The notes beneath the pieces were generated by a model that had not been told where the DNA came from, made no database searches, and saw nothing but the letters and a program-made list of their open reading frames with translations. A DNA stretch of 64,000 bases from Glaesserella australis. Lineage in GTDB: Bacteria; Pseudomonadota; Gammaproteobacteria; Enterobacterales; Pasteurellaceae. A program made the translations under genes and the position numbers. Every line of letters begins with the position of its first letter. Within the stretch, counting starts at the first letter, position 1. The stretch lies in NCBI RefSeq assembly GCF_003260095.1, contig NZ_PTPX01000014.1, forward strand, positions 186,001-250,000. The letters are read 5' to 3'. Of this stretch, positions 9,577-18,805 are shown one piece after another.

Positions 9577-10494
9577 ATGTTAAATAACAAAAAGAATCAA
9601 GAACTTGTGGATAAGCTGGCAGAACAAAATGCAGAATTGATTTTAGAAGGGCGTAGCCTTTGGCAAGATGCTCGTCGCCGTTTCTTTCGCAATAAAGCGG
9701 CGGTTGCCAGCCTTATTATTCTCTTTTTTGTGGTGCTTTTTATTACCTTTGCACCGATGTTAATGCCATTTAGCTATGAAGATACCGACTGGAATATGAT
9801 GAGTGCCGCACCTGATATGGAATCGGGTCACTATTTCGGTACAGACGCATCAGGGCGTGACTTGCTTGTCCGTATTGCAATCGGCGGTCGAATTTCTCTG
9901 ATGGTCGGGATTGCAGGGGCATTAATTGCCGTGGTTATCGGCACGATCTACGGGGCGATTTCAGGTTATGTTGGCGGAAAAGTCGATATGATGATGATGC
10001 GTTTCCTTGAAATTTTAGGTTCTTTCCCGTTTATGTTCTTTGTGATCTTATTGGTCACCTTCTTCGGTCAAAATATTTTATTGATCTTCGTTGCCATCGG
10101 GATGATCGCATGGTTAAGCCTTGCCCGTATTGTGCGTGGACAAACCTTGAGTTTGAAAAACAAAGAGTTTATTGAAGCGGCAATTGTCTGTGGTGTACCA
10201 AAACGCCAAATCATTTGGAAACATATTATTCCAAACGTGTTAGGCATTGTGGTGGTTTATGCTTCTCTTGAAGTGCCGTCGTTGATCTTATTTGAATCCT
10301 TTTTAAGTTTCTTAGGATTGGGGACGCAAGAGCCAATGAGTAGCTGGGGCGCATTATTAAGCGACGGCGCAGCACAAATGGAAACTTCGCCGTGGTTATT
10401 AGCCTTCCCTGCGTTTTTCCTGTGTTTAACCTTATTCTGTTTTAACTTTATCGGCGACGGTCTGCGTGATGCGCTCGATCCAAAAGATAGATAG
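9577..10494 (+). CDS. oppC: Oligopeptide ABC transporter permease OppC
   Basis: This second permease is 305 residues long. It has the OppC N-terminal cytoplasmic extension ('GRSLWQDARRRFFRNKAAVASL'), the 'HYFGTDASGRDLLVRI' motif, and the EAA loop 'EAAIVCGVPKRQIIWKHIIPNVLG'. About six membrane helices are predicted. An AAGGAGT Shine-Dalgarno lies upstream of the ATG, and oppD starts eight bases after the stop. Confidence 0.96.
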   Translation: MLNNKKNQELVDKLAEQNAELILEGRSLWQDARRRFFRNKAAVASLIILFFVVLFITFAPMLMPFSYEDTDWNMMSAAPDMESGHYFGTDASGRDLLVRIAIGGRISLMVGIAGALIAVVIGTIYGAISGYVGGKVDMMMMRFLEILGSFPFMFFVILLVTFFGQNILLIFVAIGMIAWLSLARIVRGQTLSLKNKEFIEAAIVCGVPKRQIIWKHIIPNVLGIVVVYASLEVPSLILFESFLSFLGLGTQEPMSSWGALLSDGAAQMETSPWLLAFPAFFLCLTLFCFNFIGDGLRDALDPKDR

Positions 10495-10502
10495 GAGATC
10501 TC

Positions 10503-11486
10503 ATGTCAGCAATAAATCATTTACTTTTAGACGTGCAAGATCTGCGTGTCAATTTTAAAACGCCCGATGGTATGGTGACCGCCGTAAACGATCTGAATTT
10601 TACCTTAGATGCAGGTGAAACTTTAGGCATCGTTGGCGAATCAGGTTCAGGCAAATCCCAAACCGCCTTCGCTCTTATGGGCTTATTAGCCGCTAATGGT
10701 ATCGTTTCAGGCTCCGCAAAATTCCGTGGCAAAGAGTTGGTGAATTTACCTACGTCGGAATTAAATAAAATCCGAGCCAATGAAATTGCCATGATCTTCC
10801 AAGACCCGATGACATCGCTCAATCCCTATATGAAAGTTGGCGATCAGTTGATGGAAGTGTTAATGCTACACAAAGGGTTAAGTAAAGAAGCGGCGTTTAA
10901 TGAATCTGTGAAAATGCTTGATGCGGTAAAAATGCCCGAAGCGAAAAAAAGAATGGGTATGTACCCGCATGAATTTTCAGGCGGTATGCGTCAGCGTGTA
11001 ATGATCGCGATGGCGTTGCTTTGTCGCCCGAAATTGTTGATCGCCGATGAACCGACAACCGCATTAGATGTGACCGTTCAAGCACAAATTATGACCTTGT
11101 TAAATGAACTGAAGCGTGAATTTAACACAGCAATTATTATGATTACCCACGATTTAGGTGTGGTCGCAGGTATTTGTGACAAAGTCTTGGTGATGTACGC
11201 TGGACGTACTATGGAATACGGCACGGCAGATCAAATTTTCTATCACCCGACTCACCCGTATTCTATCGGCTTAATGGACGCAATACCACGTTTGGACGGC
11301 AATGCAGAAACCTTGGTAACAATTCCGGGCAATCCGCCAAACTTATTACAACTGCCAAAAGGTTGTCCGTTCTCACCACGTTGTAAACACTTTACGAAAC
11401 AATGTTTAGTAGCCCCTAAATTGGAACGTTTGAGTGACGATCGTCTGCGTAACTGTTGGATTCCTGTGGAGAAGTTTGCACTATGA
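10503..11486 (+). CDS. oppD: Oligopeptide ABC transporter ATP-binding protein OppD
   Basis: The first of two ATPases of the peptide importer, 327 residues. It has Walker A 'GESGSGKSQ', signature 'FSGGMRQRVMIAMAL', Walker B 'LLIADEPTTALD', and the switch His in 'MITHDLGVV'. The C-terminal oligopeptide-transporter domain carries Cys residues ('CPFSPRCKHFTKQC') that in OppD/DppD proteins bind an iron-sulfur cluster. AGGAGAT precedes the ATG. The last codons overlap the oppF start by four bases (ATGA). Confidence 0.96.
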   Translation: MSAINHLLLDVQDLRVNFKTPDGMVTAVNDLNFTLDAGETLGIVGESGSGKSQTAFALMGLLAANGIVSGSAKFRGKELVNLPTSELNKIRANEIAMIFQDPMTSLNPYMKVGDQLMEVLMLHKGLSKEAAFNESVKMLDAVKMPEAKKRMGMYPHEFSGGMRQRVMIAMALLCRPKLLIADEPTTALDVTVQAQIMTLLNELKREFNTAIIMITHDLGVVAGICDKVLVMYAGRTMEYGTADQIFYHPTHPYSIGLMDAIPRLDGNAETLVTIPGNPPNLLQLPKGCPFSPRCKHFTKQCLVAPKLERLSDDRLRNCWIPVEKFAL

Positions 11487-12478
11487 GCGAAAATATGACA
11501 GAGAAAAAATTGATCCTTGAAGTGAGCAATTTGGATGTTAACTTCAAAATTAAAGATAAAAAAGCCCTCTTTTTTGCCAAACCGCAAACACTCAAAGCTG
11601 TGAATAATGTTTCGTTTAAACTTTATGAAGGCGAAACCTTAGGTGTGGTGGGGGAATCAGGTTGTGGTAAATCGACCCTTGCCCGCGCCATTATCGGCTT
11701 AGTGGAGTCATCGGCGGGTAATATCGTATGGCTAGGTAAAAATTTAAGTCATCAATCGAAAGCGGAATGGAAAAACACCCGTAAAGATATTCAGATGATT
11801 TTCCAAGATCCGTTGGCGTCATTGAATCCACGCATGAACATCGGTGAAATCATTGCGGAGCCGTTGAAAATCTATCAACCGCATTTAACCGCGGAAGAAG
11901 TGAAAGATCGTGTACAAGCGATGATGATGAAGGTTGGTTTATTACCAAACTTAATCAACCGCTATCCGCACGAGTTTTCAGGCGGTCAATGTCAACGTAT
12001 CGGTATTGCCCGTGCATTGATTATTGAGCCGAAAATGATCATCTGTGATGAACCTGTGTCGGCGTTGGATGTATCCATTCAAGCACAAGTGGTTAACCTG
12101 CTGAAATCTCTACAAAAAGAGATGGGATTATCGTTGATCTTTATCGCACACGATTTAGCGGTGGTTAAACATATTTCCGATCGTGTATTGGTGATGTATT
12201 TGGGTAATGCCGTGGAGTTAGGGACAGATGAAGAAGTCTATAACCACACGAAGCACCCTTATACCAAAGCTTTGATGTCTGCGGTGCCGATTCCTGATCC
12301 AAAATTGGAACGCAATAAAGAAATTCAGCTATTGGAAGGGGATTTACCATCGCCGATTAACCCGCCGTCAGGCTGTGTATTCAGAACACGCTGCCCGATT
12401 GCTGATGAAAATTGTGCGAAAGAAAAACCAGTACTGAAAGGCAACGACAGCCATTTTGTTGCGTGCTTTAAAGTCTAA
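11483..12478 (+). CDS. oppF: Oligopeptide ABC transporter ATP-binding protein OppF
   Basis: The second ATPase, 331 residues from the ATG at 11483 (MSENMTEKKLILEV), which overlaps the oppD stop as ATGA. An in-frame upstream start would run into oppD and is less likely. It shows Walker A 'GESGCGKSTLAR', signature 'FSGGQCQRIGIARAL', Walker B 'MIICDEPVSALD', and the C-terminal Cys motif 'CVFRTRCPIADENC'. It is the last gene of oppABCDF, and a USS-pair terminator follows at once. Confidence 0.96.
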   Translation: MSENMTEKKLILEVSNLDVNFKIKDKKALFFAKPQTLKAVNNVSFKLYEGETLGVVGESGCGKSTLARAIIGLVESSAGNIVWLGKNLSHQSKAEWKNTRKDIQMIFQDPLASLNPRMNIGEIIAEPLKIYQPHLTAEEVKDRVQAMMMKVGLLPNLINRYPHEFSGGQCQRIGIARALIIEPKMIICDEPVSALDVSIQAQVVNLLKSLQKEMGLSLIFIAHDLAVVKHISDRVLVMYLGNAVELGTDEEVYNHTKHPYTKALMSAVPIPDPKLERNKEIQLLEGDLPSPINPPSGCVFRTRCPIADENCAKEKPVLKGNDSHFVACFKV

Positions 12479-12481
12479 TAA

Positions 12482-12525
12482 CAAGCGGTCGGATAGGTAA
12501 AATATTTTGCAAATCCGACCGCTTG
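12482..12525. terminator. USS-pair terminator between convergent oppF and symporter genes
   Basis: CAAGCGGTCGGAT (12482-12494) faces ATCCGACCGCTTG (12513-12525). The stem is perfect and sits between convergent genes, so it can serve both strands. T-rich tails are modest on each side. Confidence 0.85.
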
Positions 12526-12543
12526 CTTCTCTTAAGAATAAAG

Positions 12544-13911
12544 TTATTCAACTAACCCTTTCTTTAATCTCTCAAAATAACTTCTTGTTTCTTCAATAAC
12601 GACATGACGTAAAGCAACTAATGCGACTAAGTTAGGGAATGCCATTAAGCCGTTCACAATGTCAGCGATAGTCCAAATCGTACTTAATTTAATAAATGGT
12701 GCAACAGCAATCAGTGCAATAAAAGCAAGACGATAGAATTTAATCCATTTCGTTCTGCCACCTGTTAAATAAACAAAGCAACGTTCGCCATAATAGCACC
12801 AGCCCAAAATAGTCGTGAAGGCAAAGAAAACTAAACTTACTGTCACAATAACTGCGCCAATAGAACTACCCAATCCTTCTGAGAAAGCTAAGTTAGTTAA
12901 TTTTGCCCCTTCGGTAGAACCACTCCAAACGCCTGTTAATACAATGACTAAGCCCGTCATTGTACAGACGATGATCGTGTCTAAAAAGGTACCTGTCATG
13001 GAGATTAAGCCTTGGCGTACAGGCTCTTTTGTATGTGCGGCTGCGGCAGCAATAGGTGCTGAACCTAAACCTGATTCATTTGAGAAAATACCACGAGCCA
13101 CACCCGCTTGAATGGCTTGCATTACAGTGAAGCCGACAATACCACCAAGCGCTGCTTGAGGGTTAAAAGCTGCATGAATAATCAAACTAATCGTTTCAGG
13201 AATTTTGTCTACATTGATAACTAAAATGAGAACAGATGCCGTAACATAGCTGATTGCCATAAATGGCACGATCACCATCGAAATTTTAGAAATACGTTTT
13301 ACTCCACCGAGCGTAATGGCCGCCACCATTAATGTTAGAACTATAGAAGTAAGCGTAATTGGTAAACTAAATGTATCTTCTAAAGCGGTAGTAATACCAT
13401 TTATTTGTGGGAATGTACCGATACCAAATAAAGCTACCATAACACCGAAAATAGCGAATAATTTAGCAAGCCATTTCCATTTTTGTCCCATTCCCAATTC
13501 AATGTAATACATTGGTCCACCGGCGATAAAACCATCTTTATCTTTAGTACGAAATTTTAAGGCAAGTAAGCATTCAGCGTATTTGGTTGCCATACCAAAA
13601 AGGGCAATGATCCACATCCAAAAGACTGCGCCAGGTCCACCAGCTTGGATTGCTGTTGCAACGCCAACGATATTCCCAGTACCAATAGTTGCTGCAAGAG
13701 CAGTGGATAGAGCAGCAAAAGCGGAAATATCGCCTGATTGCTGTTCGCCTTTTTCTCGCTTAAACATATAGGAAAATGCGCGGGGGAGACTGAAAAATTG
13801 AATGAGCTTTAATTTCAAAGTGAAATAAATACCTACACCTGAAATAAGAATGAGTAGGGGCGGTCCCCAAACGATGCTGTTAATATTGTTTAGAATGGTG
13901 TCGATTGACAT
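12544..13911 (-). CDS. Alanine/glycine:cation (Na+) symporter family protein
   Basis: An AGCS-family secondary transporter that imports alanine or glycine with Na+. I choose the start at 13911 (MSIDTILNNINSIVWGPP), preceded by GAGG at good spacing; a longer reading frame runs further upstream into the riboswitch hairpin. The 455-residue protein has about ten membrane helices and the family motifs 'ALSTALAATIGTGNIVGVATAI', 'GGPGAVFWMW' and 'GIFSNESGLGSAPIAAAAA'. The tandem glycine riboswitch upstream points to glycine as a substrate or signal. In other Pasteurellaceae and Vibrio such riboswitches are reported to turn the transporter off when glycine is plentiful. Confidence 0.92.
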   Translation of the reverse strand: MSIDTILNNINSIVWGPPLLILISGVGIYFTLKLKLIQFFSLPRAFSYMFKREKGEQQSGDISAFAALSTALAATIGTGNIVGVATAIQAGGPGAVFWMWIIALFGMATKYAECLLALKFRTKDKDGFIAGGPMYYIELGMGQKWKWLAKLFAIFGVMVALFGIGTFPQINGITTALEDTFSLPITLTSIVLTLMVAAITLGGVKRISKISMVIVPFMAISYVTASVLILVINVDKIPETISLIIHAAFNPQAALGGIVGFTVMQAIQAGVARGIFSNESGLGSAPIAAAAAHTKEPVRQGLISMTGTFLDTIIVCTMTGLVIVLTGVWSGSTEGAKLTNLAFSEGLGSSIGAVIVTVSLVFFAFTTILGWCYYGERCFVYLTGGRTKWIKFYRLAFIALIAVAPFIKLSTIWTIADIVNGLMAFPNLVALVALRHVVIEETRSYFERLKKGLVE

Positions 13912-13959
13912 GATTAATTCCTCGTAAAAACTTCTTACAAGGAAAGAAAAGTCACCAAG

Positions 13960-14006
13960 ACAATCGGTCAGATTTTGCAAAAAATTTGCAAAATGTTACC
14001 GCTTGT
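13960..14006 (-). promoter_or_regulatory. USS-derived hairpin between glycine riboswitch and symporter start
   Basis: Plus-strand arms 13960-13981 and 13985-14006 are complementary over 22 bases with three mismatches around an AAA loop. The 5' arm of the transcript starts with the uptake core ACAAGCGGT and the other arm with a decayed copy (ACAATCGGT on the plus strand). It lies between the second aptamer and the ribosome-binding site, where the expression platform should be. No T tract follows. Confidence 0.6.
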
Positions 14007-14020
14007 ATCCCTGTACTTTT

Positions 14021-14195
14021 CTCCCCTGTCCTTTTGCCTGAGCGTTTCACATTGCTGTTTGCGCCTTCGGCGGTCATTTTCTGTGTGAATATACAGATTG
14101 ACTCTCTCCAAGGGTTCGTCCAATAGCTGTCCTCGCTGTCGCACCTGAAAGATTTTACCTCGTCGGTGTAGAGTTAATTCCCTACTCTCCAGCTA
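14021..14195 (-). promoter_or_regulatory. Tandem glycine riboswitch
   Basis: Read on the minus strand, two glycine aptamers follow one another. The first has GGAGAG, ACCGACGAGGTAAA, CTTTCAGGTGCGACAGCGAGGACAG; the second has GGAGAGAG, CCGCCGAAGGCGCAAA, CGCTCAGGCAAAAGGACAG and a closing GGGGAG. These are the conserved blocks of the gcvT/glycine element. The short linker and two complete cores mark it as the cooperative tandem type. It lies about 110 bases ahead of the AGCS symporter ATG. The gap to hemC (14196-14370) holds the divergent promoters and no gene. Confidence 0.95.
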
Positions 14196-14370
14196 TCTTC
14201 ATCCGAACTATCTTCTTCATATTAAGAAGGGCGCAAATTCTAACAATTTTTAGTTGGGAGTCAATGGGAATTAATGGAAAAATCAATGATAAATCTACGT
14301 AATATTTTGGCAGATGCTATAAAAAGTGATAGGATATACATCATTTTCATGGTAGATAAAAGTATAAAAA

Positions 14371-15300
14371 ATGAAAGAAATTCTACGCATTGCAACGCGC
14401 CAAAGCCCATTGGCTCTTTGGCAAGCCAATTTTGTTAAAGACGCATTGGAACAGCGTTTCCCACAATTATCTGTCGAATTAGTTACCATGGTAACGAAGG
14501 GCGATATCATCTTAGACACACCGCTTGCTAAAATCGGTGGTAAAGGTCTTTTTGTTAAAGAATTAGAATTAGCATTATTGGAAAATCGAGCGGACATTGC
14601 GGTTCATTCAATGAAAGATGTTCCGATGGAATTTCCTGAAGGCTTAGGATTAGCGGTGATTTGTGAACGCGAAGATCCGAGAGATGCTTTCGTTTCAAAT
14701 AAATATCAAACCCTTGCGGAGTTACCAGAAGGTGCTGTTGTTGGAACCTCTAGCTTACGTCGTCAATGTCAATTAATGGCTAAATACCCACATTTACAGA
14801 TCAAATCTTTACGTGGCAATGTTGGAACACGTTTAAGCAAATTAGATAATGATGAATACGATGCGATTATTTTGGCTTCAGCGGGCTTGATTCGTTTAGG
14901 GTTGTCAGAGCGAATCCGCAGTTTTATTTCTGTCGAAGACTCTTTGCCTGCTTGTGGACAAGGCGCTGTAGGTATTGAAACTCGTATTAATGATGAACGA
15001 GTATTATCTTATCTTGCAGAGTTAAACCATGAACCGACCGCTTGTTGTGTGATGGCAGAGCGTGCAATGAATACGCGTTTACAAGGTGGCTGCCAAGTTC
15101 CAATTGGTGGTTATGCTGTGCTAGATGGCGATGAAATTGAATTAAATGCATTAGTCGGTGCCTTAGATGGCTCACAAATTATTCGAGCATCAGCAAAGGG
15201 CAACGTGAAAAATGCCGAAGTTTTAGGGATTGAAGTCGCTGAAAGTTTACTTGCTAATGGCGCAGATGAGATTCTGAAAGCAGTTTATCAAAGCGAATAA
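14371..15300 (+). CDS. hemC: Porphobilinogen deaminase (hydroxymethylbilane synthase)
   Basis: Joins four porphobilinogen molecules into hydroxymethylbilane in heme synthesis. The 309-residue product starts [19 protein letters not shown], a classic HemC N terminus. It has the substrate-binding '[11 protein letters not shown]' and '[13 protein letters not shown]' motifs, and Cys241 in '[11 protein letters not shown]' holds the dipyrromethane cofactor. Two uptake-signal cores lie within the gene. hemD starts one base after its stop, making hemCDXY a single operon. Confidence 0.97.
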   Translation: MKEILRIATRQSPLALWQANFVKDALEQRFPQLSVELVTMVTKGDIILDTPLAKIGGKGLFVKELELALLENRADIAVHSMKDVPMEFPEGLGLAVICEREDPRDAFVSNKYQTLAELPEGAVVGTSSLRRQCQLMAKYPHLQIKSLRGNVGTRLSKLDNDEYDAIILASAGLIRLGLSERIRSFISVEDSLPACGQGAVGIETRINDERVLSYLAELNHEPTACCVMAERAMNTRLQGGCQVPIGGYAVLDGDEIELNALVGALDGSQIIRASAKGNVKNAEVLGIEVAESLLANGADEILKAVYQSE

Positions 15301-15301
15301 G

Positions 15302-16048
15302 ATGAATGTATTAGTAACTCGCCCCGATCAGCGTGGTGCCCAATTGGTTGAACTATTAGCAGAACAAAATATTTTTGCGCTGCATCAACCTTTGTTTTCT
15401 GTTATACCAGGCAGAGAATTACCGCAATTACCCTCAGCAGTGGCTCGGTTAAATCGTGGCGATTACGTGTTTGCAGTATCTAAAAATGCAGTGGATTTTG
15501 CAAGGGATACTCTTAAGGAAACAGGCTTTCATTGGCGTAATGATTTAAATTATTTTGCGGTAGGACAAGGAACGGCGCAATATTTTAGTTCACAGATAGA
15601 ACAGAATGTGATTTATCCGATAGAATCGGAAAATAGTGAAGGTTTACTTGCATTGCCTGAAATGCAAGACTTGATTGGTAAGAGCATACTTATTCTACGA
15701 GCAGATTCAGGTCGGGAACTCTTCCCTGAACAAGCAAGTTTAAGAGGCGCTCAAGTTCAAATTTTAGAATGCTATCAGCGTATTATTGAGCCAGATTTAT
15801 CTGAGCAAATAAGTTTATCAAAGCGTATTGGTGTTGATGTCATTGTCGTTACTAGTGGTGAAAGTTTACTAACGCTTTTTGAACAAACTGCAGAGAGTGA
15901 ACGAAATTGGTTATTTGAATGTCGTTTAGTGGTTGTTGGGCAACGTATTGCAAAGTTAGCAATAAAATTAGGTTGGCAGCCAAAAGCTATTCAGATTTCA
16001 GATAAAGCAGATAATCAAAGCTTATTGAAATTGTTAATCAATCATTGA
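15302..16048 (+). CDS. hemD: Uroporphyrinogen-III synthase
   Basis: Closes and inverts ring D of hydroxymethylbilane to give uroporphyrinogen III. The 248-residue protein has the weakly conserved two-lobe HemD pattern: 'VLVTRPDQRGAQLVELLAEQ' at the N terminus, 'YVFAVSKNAVDFA', 'FAVGQGTAQYF', and 'VIVVTSGESLLTLF' in lobe 2. Length is normal. Identification rests on these motifs plus its place between hemC and hemX. Confidence 0.95.
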   Translation: MNVLVTRPDQRGAQLVELLAEQNIFALHQPLFSVIPGRELPQLPSAVARLNRGDYVFAVSKNAVDFARDTLKETGFHWRNDLNYFAVGQGTAQYFSSQIEQNVIYPIESENSEGLLALPEMQDLIGKSILILRADSGRELFPEQASLRGAQVQILECYQRIIEPDLSEQISLSKRIGVDVIVVTSGESLLTLFEQTAESERNWLFECRLVVVGQRIAKLAIKLGWQPKAIQISDKADNQSLLKLLINH

Positions 16049-16075
16049 ATTTAACTTAAAAAACAGGTGGGATTT

Positions 16076-17458
16076 ATGTCAAAACAGACTAAAAAACAAC
16101 ACGCAAATGACCCCGTTATCGAAAACAAAGTAGAAACAGTTGAATCTACAGTCGATAATGATGAACAAGCGGTGAGTTCTGTTTCAGATCTTGGACAGGA
16201 TATTGAAATAGAGAAAGAGAAAATCGCTGAAACAGAGATATCAGATGCTGTATCTGATGAGAAATTATTAGCAGAGAAAGATCCTAAAATGGTAGAAAAA
16301 ACAAAATCTGGCGGTAAAGGTATTGCGTTACTTGCTTTATTGGTCGCTGTAGGTATTGGAGCAGCAGGTCACTTTTTTGCTAGTAATAAGTTCTCACAAG
16401 TTGAAGCACAAATTCAAACATTAGCCCAAAAATCGAATAGCTCTGTAGCCTCTGTTGAAGTACCAAATTTCGATAATGAGAGAGCTCAAATTGCAGAGTT
16501 AGTTTCTAATTATCAAAAATCCTTATCTCGTGTTGAACAATTAGAACGTGAACAAGCGAGTTATACACAGCAAATCAACGTATTAAAAGATCAAATTCAA
16601 AAATTAGGGGCTGGTCCAAAAACAGATCAGTCAGAGTGGTTGCTTTCAGATGCCGATTTCTTGCTAAATAATGCGCTACGTAAAGTTGTTTTAGATAATG
16701 ATATTGATACTGCTCGTAGTCTATTAATTGAAGCAGATAATGTATTAAGTCAGGTTTCCGATACCCGTGTGCTTTCTGTTCGTGATGCGATTAAAAATGA
16801 TCTCAATCAGTTAGCAAGCGTGAATAAAGTCGATCAAAATAACTTAATGCAACGTTTAGCACAACTTGCAAATCAAGTAGATGATATGCCAATTCTTCCA
16901 CCAGAAGATGAAACAAATGATACAGATAGTGGCGAAGTGAGTGGTTCTATTGAAGATTGGCAGAAAAATATTGAGAAAAGTGCAGATTCATTCTTAAATC
17001 ACTTTATCCGTATCAGCGATAAAGCTGTTGCGAATGAAAAAGCCTTTATTGCACCAAATCAAGAAATTTATTTGCGTGAGAATATTCGTCTTCGTTTACA
17101 AATTGCGATTTTGACGATTACTCGCCAACAAAATGAATTGTATAAGCAATCTCTTGAAGCTGTCAGTTCATGGGTAAGAAGTTATTTTGATGTACAAAAT
17201 GACCAAGTAAAAGCATTCTTAAAAGAAGTTGATGATTTAATTGAGCAATCTATCTATATTGATGCGCCAAGTCGTTTACAAAGTTTAGGTTTGTTAGATC
17301 AATTATTGAATAAAGCGCCACAACCTATTGGTAAAATTCAAATTGATGAAGATAAATCATTAGAACAGCTTAGCGTTAAGCCTGAAGCTTCTCCAGTAGA
17401 GCAGTCGACACAGGAACCTGCTGCGTCTGAACCAAAATCTACTACAGAGCAACCATAA
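16076..17458 (+). CDS. hemX: HemX membrane protein of the heme operon
   Basis: HemX is a hemCD-linked inner-membrane protein, often annotated as a uroporphyrinogen-III C-methyltransferase although no SAM-binding motif is visible here. I use the ATG at 16076 (MSKQTKKQHANDP), with AGGTGGG just upstream. The 460-residue product has an acidic cytoplasmic N terminus, one membrane helix at about residues 82-102, a coiled coil (about 105-175), then a helical periplasmic domain with 'SEWLLSDADFLLNNALRK'. The C-terminal tail is rich in Glu, Pro and Ser. hemY follows closely. Confidence 0.93.
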   Translation: MSKQTKKQHANDPVIENKVETVESTVDNDEQAVSSVSDLGQDIEIEKEKIAETEISDAVSDEKLLAEKDPKMVEKTKSGGKGIALLALLVAVGIGAAGHFFASNKFSQVEAQIQTLAQKSNSSVASVEVPNFDNERAQIAELVSNYQKSLSRVEQLEREQASYTQQINVLKDQIQKLGAGPKTDQSEWLLSDADFLLNNALRKVVLDNDIDTARSLLIEADNVLSQVSDTRVLSVRDAIKNDLNQLASVNKVDQNNLMQRLAQLANQVDDMPILPPEDETNDTDSGEVSGSIEDWQKNIEKSADSFLNHFIRISDKAVANEKAFIAPNQEIYLRENIRLRLQIAILTITRQQNELYKQSLEAVSSWVRSYFDVQNDQVKAFLKEVDDLIEQSIYIDAPSRLQSLGLLDQLLNKAPQPIGKIQIDEDKSLEQLSVKPEASPVEQSTQEPAASEPKSTTEQP

Positions 17459-17469
17459 GGAGATAGATT

Positions 17470-18726
17470 ATGTTTCGAGTTCTCTTTTTAATGCTACTGG
17501 TTTTAGCAGGATTAGTATTGGCACCTTATATTTCAGGGCATCAGGGCTATGTTCGCATTGAAACCGCGGGTAAAGTAATTGAAATGAGCCTTGTGATGTT
17601 AGTGATTTTCTTTGCCGTTGCCATGGCCGTTGTGTATGGTTTGGAATGGATTTTACGTCGTTTCTTTGGATTAAGCCGCGGAGCATATCAGTGGTTTGGA
17701 AATCGTAAACGTAAGCAAGCACAGCAACAAACATTAGAAGGCTTAATGAAAATGACAGAAGGGGATTATTCTAAAGCTGAAAAATTGATTGCGAAAAATG
17801 CGAAACATTCAGACGAGCCAGTGCTTAACTTTATTAAAGCAGCAGAAGCGGCTCAACAGCGTGGTGATGAGCTAAGTGCGAATAAACATTTGATTGAAGC
17901 GGCAAAAGTAGCTGGTCCAAATAGTGTTGCGGTTGAATTAGCTCGTACACGTATTCTTTTACAGCAAGGTAAATTACCAGCAGCACGCAGTGCCGTAGAT
18001 AGTTTATTGATTTTGGCTCCGAATAATACGGAAGCGTTACGTCTAGCAATTGAGATTTATCGTAAGTCAAAAGCTTATAATGCGTTAGATGACATACTTG
18101 AACAAATTGGTCAACGTAGTTTCCTTTCTGTCAGTGAATATGAATCACTTGAACGTGAAGTGGATGACGGTCTGCTTGATGAAATTATGAATGAAGATGG
18201 TCAAGAAGGCTTATTAAAATGGTGGGATAATCAACCAAGTCGTCGCCGTCGTTCTGTTTATGTTCGCGTTGGTTTGATTAAACGTTTGATTGATACGGAT
18301 GATCATGTATCTGCAGAAGCATTAGCGCTTGAAACGGTGAAGAAATTCCAAGATGAGCAACTTGATCTTCTTTACCCAGAATTAACTCGTTTACAAGTGG
18401 ATGAAGCGAGTAAATTGTTAAAACTCTTAATGAAACGTAGTGATAAGGCACCAGAAAATTATAAAGATGATTATGCAAGAGTGCTTGGCTATATTTATGT
18501 GAGAGAAGGACGCTTTAATTTAGCTAAGCCATATTTTGTTCAGTTGCTAGATCATAAAGAGTGTGTAAATAAAGATCGTATTATGGCACTTTATGTGGCA
18601 GAGCAAACAAATGATTTTGAGCTAGTTAATCGCTTAAAAGCAGAAAATCTGAAGGAAGTGAATGTTGATGTACAAGCGGTGCAAACAGAGCCTGTTTTAG
18701 CACTACCAGAAGAAATCAATAAATAG
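17470..18726 (+). CDS. hemY: HemY, TPR-containing membrane protein of the heme operon
   Basis: HemY is a conserved inner-membrane partner gene of hemCDX with a role in late heme synthesis or porphyrin handling that is not fully established. It is distinct from the protoporphyrinogen oxidase also called HemY. The 418-residue product has two N-terminal membrane helices (about residues 3-20 and 40-60), an Arg-rich stretch, then TPR-like repeats ('EPVLNFIKAAEAAQQRGDEL' and 'LAPNNTEALRLAIEIYRKSK'). AGGAGATAG precedes the ATG. A terminator follows at 18734. Confidence 0.94.
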   Translation: MFRVLFLMLLVLAGLVLAPYISGHQGYVRIETAGKVIEMSLVMLVIFFAVAMAVVYGLEWILRRFFGLSRGAYQWFGNRKRKQAQQQTLEGLMKMTEGDYSKAEKLIAKNAKHSDEPVLNFIKAAEAAQQRGDELSANKHLIEAAKVAGPNSVAVELARTRILLQQGKLPAARSAVDSLLILAPNNTEALRLAIEIYRKSKAYNALDDILEQIGQRSFLSVSEYESLEREVDDGLLDEIMNEDGQEGLLKWWDNQPSRRRRSVYVRVGLIKRLIDTDDHVSAEALALETVKKFQDEQLDLLYPELTRLQVDEASKLLKLLMKRSDKAPENYKDDYARVLGYIYVREGRFNLAKPYFVQLLDHKECVNKDRIMALYVAEQTNDFELVNRLKAENLKEVNVDVQAVQTEPVLALPEEINK

Positions 18727-18733
18727 AACATTA

Positions 18734-18760
18734 AAATCCTACTGCAAAGTAGGATTTTTT
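18734..18760 (+). terminator. Intrinsic terminator of hemCDXY
   Basis: AAATCCTAC and GTAGGATTT pair around TGCAAA and are followed by TTTTA. It closes the heme operon eight bases after hemY. Confidence 0.9.
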
Positions 18761-18765
18761 ATAAG

Positions 18766-18797
18766 AAAAAAGCTGAATTCCAAAACGGGATTCAGCT
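18766..18797 (-). terminator. Terminator of the small secreted-protein gene
   Basis: On the minus strand AGCTGAATCCC pairs with GGAATTCAGCT around a GTTTT loop and is followed by TTTTTTC. It faces the hemY terminator, so the convergent genes are insulated from each other. Confidence 0.88.
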
Positions 18798-18805
18798 TCT
18801 TCATT

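Noticed and set aside
12544-13980. Longer 478-residue form of the alanine/glycine symporter
   Set aside because: The extra N-terminal residues come from the riboswitch hairpin region; the ATG at 13911 has a good GAGG and matches the family start.
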